DNA of 6,694 nucleotides from a bacterium (lineage in GTDB: Bacteria > CBDUZB01 > JAGLHV01): NCBI GenBank assembly GCA_023143305.1, contig JAGLHV010000073.1, positions 1-6,694 on the forward strand. Reading direction: 5' to 3'. This document shows positions 1 through 4,499 of this stretch, piece after piece (position 1 is the stretch's first letter; each line of letters opens with the position of its first letter). Made by a program: the position numbers and the translations under genes. The notes beneath the pieces were generated by a model. The model was not told where the DNA came from. It did no database searches and saw only the letters and a list, made by a program, of their open reading frames with translations.

Positions 1-3000
1 CAAGTTTCCCCTTTAAGGGCTATCAAATAAGCCGGTAACATACCAATCAGGGTCTTACCTCCACCCGTACGCACTTCCACAAAGCTACCGCCATCTTTAG
101 CCATATAAGCAGCCGCTAAATCCTGCACCTCATATAAACCCTTGGCAAAAGCAGCATTATCAATCATATAAGCAAAATCAAGATTAAGCTGTGCTTTATA
201 TAAAATACTATCGGTAAATTCTCCTCCTGTCTGCCTTAAATCAGCTTTAATTTCCTCAGTTAATCCATCCACCATCGGGCTTAATACTTCTTTTAAAATC
301 TCCTGCTCTGCTTGTTCTATCGAAATATTTTTTTCTTTAGCCCATATTTCCGCACCATAAGCCTTAGCTATTTCGCTACGCATAAGTTTCCAAATTTCCG
401 CACTGTTGTCATTTCCCGCCATAAAATTCCAAAATTCCTCCGAATTAAAATCCATTTCCCCCTGACTGATTTTTTCTAAAATATCCCAGTATTCCTTTTT
501 AGATGAACTAAGTTTATTTTCCAGAGATTGAAACAGATTAATTATTACTCCGGAAAGTATTTTAGCCATATTTTGCCGTCCCTTTATTTTTCCCACGGCG
601 TATTCTTCAATATATCCTTCCAGCCTCATTCCTCTTGCCTGAGAAATACGTTTAAGAATATTAAATTTCCCCTGTTGAATAAGTATTTTACCCTGTTCTG
701 CCTCTACTCTCATCTCCTGCTCAGAAATGGTAGAAGGTGGAACATGAAAATCCTGCAGGGGCTGTTGATAAAGGTCTTTTACCTGATATAAAGAAGAAAC
801 ATTACCCAATTCTCTGGTAGTCATAACAGGTATAATCAGCGGTACTACTTCCACCACTTCATCTACTTTCTCTGCCACTTCAGGAACTTCTACTACTTTT
901 ACATCCGGCACTTCAGCCACTTCTACATCAGGAACTTCCGCTTCCACTACTTTTACCTCACCCACTTTTTCTTCCACTCCAGGTACTTCAGCAATCATTT
1001 CTTCTTTTACCAGAACAACATCTGCCGAGGCAGAAAAAAGTAAAGCGGAGGTATTTTTAACCAGGTTAACCAGGGTTCCCTGGGCGATAATTTGTTGTTT
1101 AACCCTTTCCTGTACTCTTCCTGCCAGATGCATAAAATATTGCATCTGCATGCCCCTTTTCAAGAAATTAATTGAACCACTAATCCACAAACCTAACTGG
1201 CCTCTAAGGGAATTCTGTATTCTTATCTTTTCCATTTTTATTTCAGATAAATTCCCCTCAGCTTCTTTTGAATCTATAAAGTTAGTCTCCCATCTCTTTT
1301 CCCCTTCTATAATTATACGGCTTGCCAAAATACTTTTTATCCCCTCATTTTTTATGGTGTCATTTTCAAATACCTTAAATGAATATACTTCCCTGGTTGT
1401 ATCTTTTTGGGTTAATTCCTCTACCCACTGAAACTGAAATTTAGAATTTTCCACATTTTCCACATTTGTCCGGTTAAAAACATTTTCAATTTCAGTTTTT
1501 ATATCCTCCATTGACCAATCTTTATTTTTATACATTTTAATCAAGGAATTAGTAATCAGAAAAGCTATCTTTCTGGTAAATTCCTTACCGATAAATTTGG
1601 AAGCAAGAGCAAGTAAAAGTTCACTTTGTTCCAGCAATAAATCTTTATACGGGGTTTCTTTCCCTTCTAAAAGAGCAAAATATCTCTTACTATCTACTGC
1701 CTGAGTAACATTCGGAGAAACAACCACATAGGAAAGACCTTTTTCTTTAGCCAATTTGGTTATTCCCGGGGTATGAAAACCTCCGGTAACCAGAGCAATT
1801 ACGGAATTTTCTTCTGCCTCCATCTTTTTTAAACTATTTTCCAGGAGGAACTTATTTCTACCAACTGCGGTAGCATAATATTCTTCACTGGTAGTAAGGA
1901 CTTCTTTAAAATCCGGTATATCATTTAATTTATTCAAATCATAGCGGCCAAGAATCATAGGAAGAGCATCGGGAGGCGTATCAGAAGAAGGTTCCTTTCT
2001 ATATTTTTTTATTTCTTTCTTTAAGAAATTTATAATTCTATCCCGGTCAAAAAATTTCTTATTTTTTAAATAATATTCAATATCCCATCCGGTCATCTTT
2101 ATATCAATGAATTTCTTCATTGTTTCAATTACTTTACTCAAATGAATAATTTCTCTCTCTTCTTTATTCCTGCACCAGAAATTAATCAATTCATCTACTA
2201 ATTTTATTTGTTCCTCTACTAACTTCACACTATTCAATCCGCGAGAAAGTTCCATATATTCAAAATAACTGGCTAAATAAGGAAAATAATATTTTAAATC
2301 AACTTTATATTTCTTAGCTAAGTTCTCTAAATACAAATAATAACTTTCTAAATCCTTGCTTTCCTGGCTTCTGCGGGTCAACCCTCTTATTTCCGTAACG
2401 TTCATCACTGCATAAAGTCTTGATACTATGGCCATTGTTTCTATTTGTAAGCTCTTACCGGAATTTAATTTTTGTCTTAAATGGATTAATTTTATTAATA
2501 TCGCTAAATTTTTAAATCTTTTTTCTATATTTATCTTGGTATCTTTAGCTCTTTCCTGCAAATAACCAACAAAATCAACCACAGAAATTTCGTTTTTCTG
2601 ATACAAAGAAACCTTTTCCACTAATCCTAAAATTTCAGGAGAATAAATTTGTTGCTGGAGAACTTTAATTATTTTATCTAATGAAATTAATGATTCCCTC
2701 AATTTTTTTCTACTATCCAGGGAACTCTTATACAAACCTAAGTTTTTAAGATATAACTCCTTTTTTTCCACACCATACAAAATAGGGGGTTTTTGACCCA
2801 TTATGGAAAGACACTCCGGCCCGGTTATTTCTCCCTTCCTCATAAAAAATTCCACCACTTCTTTTTTCACTTTCTTCAAAGGAAAAGTAGAAAGCAGGGA
2901 GGTATCAATTTCTCCCTGTGTTCCTTCTGTGGCGACTATCTTTAAATCGTAAGTTTCGGTTAAATTTTCCAGAATACTATAAATATTGGTTTGCACTTCA

Positions 3001-3278
3001 TAATTAGTATGTAAATCCTGAATATAAATAAGTAATTTATCGCCTTTCCCGCAATGAGTATCTACAATTTTACCAAAACTGGTAGGAACTTTTAATTTTT
3101 CAGGATTAATCATTACCTCTTTCAAAGCCATATCCGAAGGTATAGCCTGCGGCAACATTGACACCTGAGCATACGCATAATTTGGTAAAAAAGTAGCAAT
3201 AAAAAAACTCAAAGTTAACCCTGCCACTATTTTAATCCACGATCTATATTTTCCGTCCGCACCTTGAATCAAAGACAT
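1..3278 (-). CDS. Large exported ChaN/Tiki-like domain protein fused to a SecA-type DEAD motor (3' end outside window)
   Basis: The frame is open for 1092 codons from ATG at 3278 to the window edge, with no stop or frameshift. The start is set by GGGAGG six bases upstream. Visible order: residues 1-37 signal peptide (hydrophobic 15-31, likely cleavage AYA|Q); about 70-515 a ChaN/Tiki-like domain with IYIQDLHTNYEVQ (H90), VATEG (E118) and VTGGFHTPGI (H502); about 520-752 unassigned, partly helical; 753-813 a Val/Glu/Pro repeat linker; about 815-1035 mostly helical; then YEVQDL (Q1052) and VEVRTGGGKT (K1075) followed by LPAYLIALKG. The last part matches the nucleotide-binding start of SecA, where Q and the Walker lysine are 21 residues apart (23 here). 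Known SecA drives protein export as a cytosolic ATPase with TGEGKT near residue 108; here it lies near 1075 and reads TGGGKT. The catalytic role of either domain in this protein is inferred. The 16-base gap to the upstream gene suggests one operon. Gene reality is very likely, the SecA-type assignment likely, the ChaN/Tiki assignment moderate. Confidence 0.88.
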   Translation of the reverse strand, partial: MSLIQGADGKYRSWIKIVAGLTLSFFIATFLPNYAYAQVSMLPQAIPSDMALKEVMINPEKLKVPTSFGKIVDTHCGKGDKLLIYIQDLHTNYEVQTNIYSILENLTETYDLKIVATEGTQGEIDTSLLSTFPLKKVKKEVVEFFMRKGEITGPECLSIMGQKPPILYGVEKKELYLKNLGLYKSSLDSRKKLRESLISLDKIIKVLQQQIYSPEILGLVEKVSLYQKNEISVVDFVGYLQERAKDTKINIEKRFKNLAILIKLIHLRQKLNSGKSLQIETMAIVSRLYAVMNVTEIRGLTRRSQESKDLESYYLYLENLAKKYKVDLKYYFPYLASYFEYMELSRGLNSVKLVEEQIKLVDELINFWCRNKEEREIIHLSKVIETMKKFIDIKMTGWDIEYYLKNKKFFDRDRIINFLKKEIKKYRKEPSSDTPPDALPMILGRYDLNKLNDIPDFKEVLTTSEEYYATAVGRNKFLLENSLKKMEAEENSVIALVTGGFHTPGITKLAKEKGLSYVVVSPNVTQAVDSKRYFALLEGKETPYKDLLLEQSELLLALASKFIGKEFTRKIAFLITNSLIKMYKNKDWSMEDIKTEIENVFNRTNVENVENSKFQFQWVEELTQKDTTREVYSFKVFENDTIKNEGIKSILASRIIIEGEKRWETNFIDSKEAEGNLSEIKMEKIRIQNSLRGQLGLWISGSINFLKRGMQMQYFMHLAGRVQERVKQQIIAQGTLVNLVKNTSALLFSASADVVLVKEEMIAEVPGVEEKVGEVKVVEAEVPDVEVAEVPDVKVVEVPEVAEKVDEVVEVVPLIIPVMTTRELGNVSSLYQVKDLYQQPLQDFHVPPSTISEQEMRVEAEQGKILIQQGKFNILKRISQARGMRLEGYIEEYAVGKIKGRQNMAKILSGVIINLFQSLENKLSSSKKEYWDILEKISQGEMDFNSEEFWNFMAGNDNSAEIWKLMRSEIAKAYGAEIWAKEKNISIEQAEQEILKEVLSPMVDGLTEEIKADLRQTGGEFTDSILYKAQLNLDFAYMIDNAAFAKGLYEVQDLAAAYMAKDGGSFVEVRTGGGKTLIGMLPAYLIALKGET
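3..161 (-). other. Beginning of SecA-type DEAD motor: Q motif and Walker A
   Basis: Residues 1040-1092 read as SecA around its nucleotide site: YEVQDLAAAYM corresponds to the YDVQLIGG segment of SecA, and VEVRTGGGKTLIG with LPAYLIALKG corresponds to AEMKTGEGKT followed by LPAYLNAL. The conserved Gln is Q1052 and the Walker lysine is K1075. Two differences stand out: a small insertion (KDGGS) just before the strand, and Gly replacing the Glu of TGEGKT. Walker B, the preprotein cross-linking domain and the helical scaffold would lie outside the window and cannot be judged. Confidence 0.82.
843..989 (-). repeat. Val/Glu/Pro repeat linker in the fusion protein
   Basis: Residues 764-812 are almost entirely Val, Glu, Pro, Asp, Ala and Lys. 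The unit EVP[GDE]V occurs at 764-768, 781-785, 789-793 and 797-801, the last three in an 8-residue period. Such runs usually form extended, proteolysis-tolerant spacers. It separates the N-terminal exported-domain part from the SecA-type part, which suggests the two were joined as modules. The DNA copies are similar but not identical, so this is a coding repeat under drift. Confidence 0.85.
1734..3071 (-). other. ChaN/Tiki-superfamily-like domain with large helical insertion
   Basis: This covers residues about 70-515 of the fusion protein. It begins with a beta-strand-like segment ending in QDLHTN (H90) followed by an amphipathic helix, then a second strand ending in VATEG (E118). It closes with VIALVTGGFH (H502), then TPGI and a strand SYVVVSP. 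The ChaN haem-binding, TraB/GumN and Tiki families share this layout: a His after a first strand, a Glu after a second, and a C-terminal GxxH. The first motif here is QDxH instead of the usual GExH or GxxH. About 380 residues separate E118 and H502, much more than in compact ChaN proteins. The intervening part is Lys/Glu/Leu-rich and looks helical. Metal-dependent peptidase, haem binding or a purely structural role are all possible. Confidence 0.6.
3168..3278 (-). other. Signal peptide region of the SecA-type fusion protein
   Basis: Residues 1-37 show a polar N-region with K10, R12 and K16, a hydrophobic core from about I15 to L31 (IVAGLTLSFFIATFL), and a c-region PNYAYA followed by Q38. Ala at -1 and -3 fits signal peptidase I. 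An uncleaved N-terminal membrane anchor is the alternative. The N-region is longer than usual, so an internal start was considered, but the only strong ribosome binding site belongs to the ATG at 3278. Confidence 0.75.
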
Positions 3279-3284
3279 TTCCGT

Positions 3285-3290
3285 CCTCCC
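3285..3290 (-). promoter_or_regulatory. Ribosome binding site of the fusion gene
   Basis: On the minus strand GGGAGG precedes the ATG at 3278 by six bases (ACGGAA), a near-ideal Shine-Dalgarno match and spacing. It lies in the 16-base gap after the upstream gene's TAA, so translation can start independently in a shared transcript. It decides the start. Confidence 0.85.
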
Positions 3291-3294
3291 GAAT

Positions 3295-4377
3295 TTATGA
3301 TCTACCTTTTAAAAATAAATCAGTAATTTTATATTTAATATTAAAAATACTCCCTGGCTGATGCAGGAAGTATTTAAATTTTATGGTTATTTTTTTCTGG
3401 AATTTATTATTAATGATTTGGTTTGCTTTTGGAAAATTATTTAATATACTTTTTGTGTGTTTAGTTATACTCTTAAAAAATAAATGAAATTTTGAATTTC
3501 TAAAGATTTGTTTTGACTGCAGAAAAACCCCTTCTTCTTCGTCTTTTGCCTCCGGTTGATTAATCTTTTTTATTATGCTTGTTTTAGGAGAACCCCTTAT
3601 CCCCTGAGGTAAATTAATAATATATTTATTCTTACTATTTGAATTCTTTAAAGCCGTTAAAATAAAATTGTTTAAACAAAAATTATTTCTATTTTTCCAT
3701 TCTTTTATTTTTGTTTTTTGTTTTATCCTTTTTTTTCCCTTAAGAACAAGTCTTTTTTTTGTTTGAAGCACATATCGTGAAGAACAAAGAAAAATCCTTT
3801 CCCCAAATAAAACAGTCAAAATATTTACCGGCAATCCCAGCTTTTTAAGCATAATCAGATTGTCTTCCCATTTATTCAAAGACAAATTCGGACTAAAAAA
3901 GATTGGTTTTATATATTTTAGTAAAAAATTATTTTCCAACCTTAAATTAAAAGATTTTTTAATACCGTTTAAATGAAGCTCGCAAAATTTTGTGATAATT
4001 TTTGAGCTTTCTTCTGCTGTGGCATATATTTTTTCATTTATACCCTTTAAACATACTTGAGTATTAAACAGTTTATTATTTTCTCCGGATAATTTCCTGC
4101 TAATATAAATAAAATTAACCGCTTGTTTTATTTCTTTTTTTAAATCTTCATTGTTTATTTGTTGCATAAAAAAGGAAGGAAAAATCAATTTGCTCTGTTG
4201 GGGTAAACGATATAAATCACCCACTACCTTTTGAGAAGAAATAAAATCAGTAATTAATATCCCGCTTAAATGTGCCCAACTATATTCAGGAACAGAGGTA
4301 ACCATAAAAGAAGAAATCACCATTATTACCATTAATTTAAAAAATAAACTATTTTCTTTTTTAGTCAATTTTAACAT
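3295..4377 (-). CDS. Exported, strongly basic protein of unknown function (360 aa)
   Basis: I do not recognise this protein. Residues 1-35 form a signal peptide: basic start with K3, K6, K7 and K14, hydrophobic core FFKLMVIMVISSFMVTSV, and SWA|H as a good cleavage site, so the mature protein starts near H36. The mature part has a helical stretch at about 75-100, four cysteines (C109, C132, C198, C234), and a very basic block at 206-228 with 12 Lys/Arg in 23 residues. A small acidic patch follows at 276-282 (EAKDEEE), then a Lys/Phe/Ile/Asn-rich tail. No membrane segment follows the signal. Base composition is very AT-rich (only 8 of 60 bases are G/C at 3661-3720), so much of the Lys/Asn/Ile content may reflect drift. 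A good ribosome binding site, intact frame and fit between neighbours argue for a real gene. It sits 122 bases after the upstream gene and 16 before the fusion gene, hence probably in the same operon. Homology is unknown; nucleic acid or polyanion binding would be a guess from charge only. Confidence 0.8.
   Translation of the reverse strand: MLKLTKKENSLFFKLMVIMVISSFMVTSVPEYSWAHLSGILITDFISSQKVVGDLYRLPQQSKLIFPSFFMQQINNEDLKKEIKQAVNFIYISRKLSGENNKLFNTQVCLKGINEKIYATAEESSKIITKFCELHLNGIKKSFNLRLENNFLLKYIKPIFFSPNLSLNKWEDNLIMLKKLGLPVNILTVLFGERIFLCSSRYVLQTKKRLVLKGKKRIKQKTKIKEWKNRNNFCLNNFILTALKNSNSKNKYIINLPQGIRGSPKTSIIKKINQPEAKDEEEGVFLQSKQIFRNSKFHLFFKSITKHTKSILNNFPKANQIINNKFQKKITIKFKYFLHQPGSIFNIKYKITDLFLKGRS
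4273..4377 (-). other. Signal peptide of the 360-aa basic protein
   Basis: Residues 1-35: lysines at 3, 6, 7 and 14, hydrophobic run from about L15 to V29, then PEYSWA followed by H36. Ser at -3 and Ala at -1 fit signal peptidase I. The layout, including Pro and Tyr just before the cleavage site, resembles the PNYAYA end of the signal in the downstream gene. Confidence 0.8.
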
Positions 4378-4499
4378 TTATTATTCACCTTTAACTGAAA
4401 AAAAAATTAACCCTTCTTTCATTTATTAGACCCTTCACTTCTCCCCGAGAAAGCGCGACTATTTGATTAATAGATTTAAATATTTAATTAAAGCCGCAT
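4378..4499. other. Intergenic spacer upstream of the 360-aa gene
   Basis: This is the only non-coding stretch above 20 bases. On the minus strand it contains an AT-rich start, a GC-richer middle around 4441-4456 (CGCGCTTTCTCGGGGAG), two GAAGGGT copies (4416-4410 and 4436-4430), a T9 run (complement of 4398-4406) and the ribosome binding site of the next gene. No GC-rich hairpin precedes the T run, so I see no intrinsic terminator. No convincing -35/-10 pair was found. Read-through from the upstream gene is therefore plausible. Confidence 0.6.
4385..4392 (-). promoter_or_regulatory. Ribosome binding site of the 360-aa gene
   Basis: The minus strand shows AAAGGTGA seven bases before the ATG at 4377, with two adjacent TAA triplets (4383-4381 and 4380-4378) in between. 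These stops rule out any in-frame extension of the gene upstream. Confidence 0.7.

Noticed and set aside
528..791. Plus-strand open frame of 87 codons
   Set aside because: It lies antisense inside the continuous minus-strand fusion gene, has no ribosome binding site, and its protein is unstructured and Phe/Leu/Ser-rich as expected for a shadow frame.
1150..1431. Plus-strand open frame of 93 codons
   Set aside because: Antisense to the fusion gene, whose frame is intact and carries recognisable motifs. No start signal supports it.
1446..1463. Two perfect tandem copies of ATTTTCCAC
   Set aside because: A 9-bp duplication giving a VEN-VEN stretch in the fusion protein; too short to mean more than local slippage.
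4398..4406. T9 run on the minus strand as part of a terminator
   Set aside because: No GC-rich dyad lies directly before it, only GAAGGGTTAA, so a terminator is not supported.
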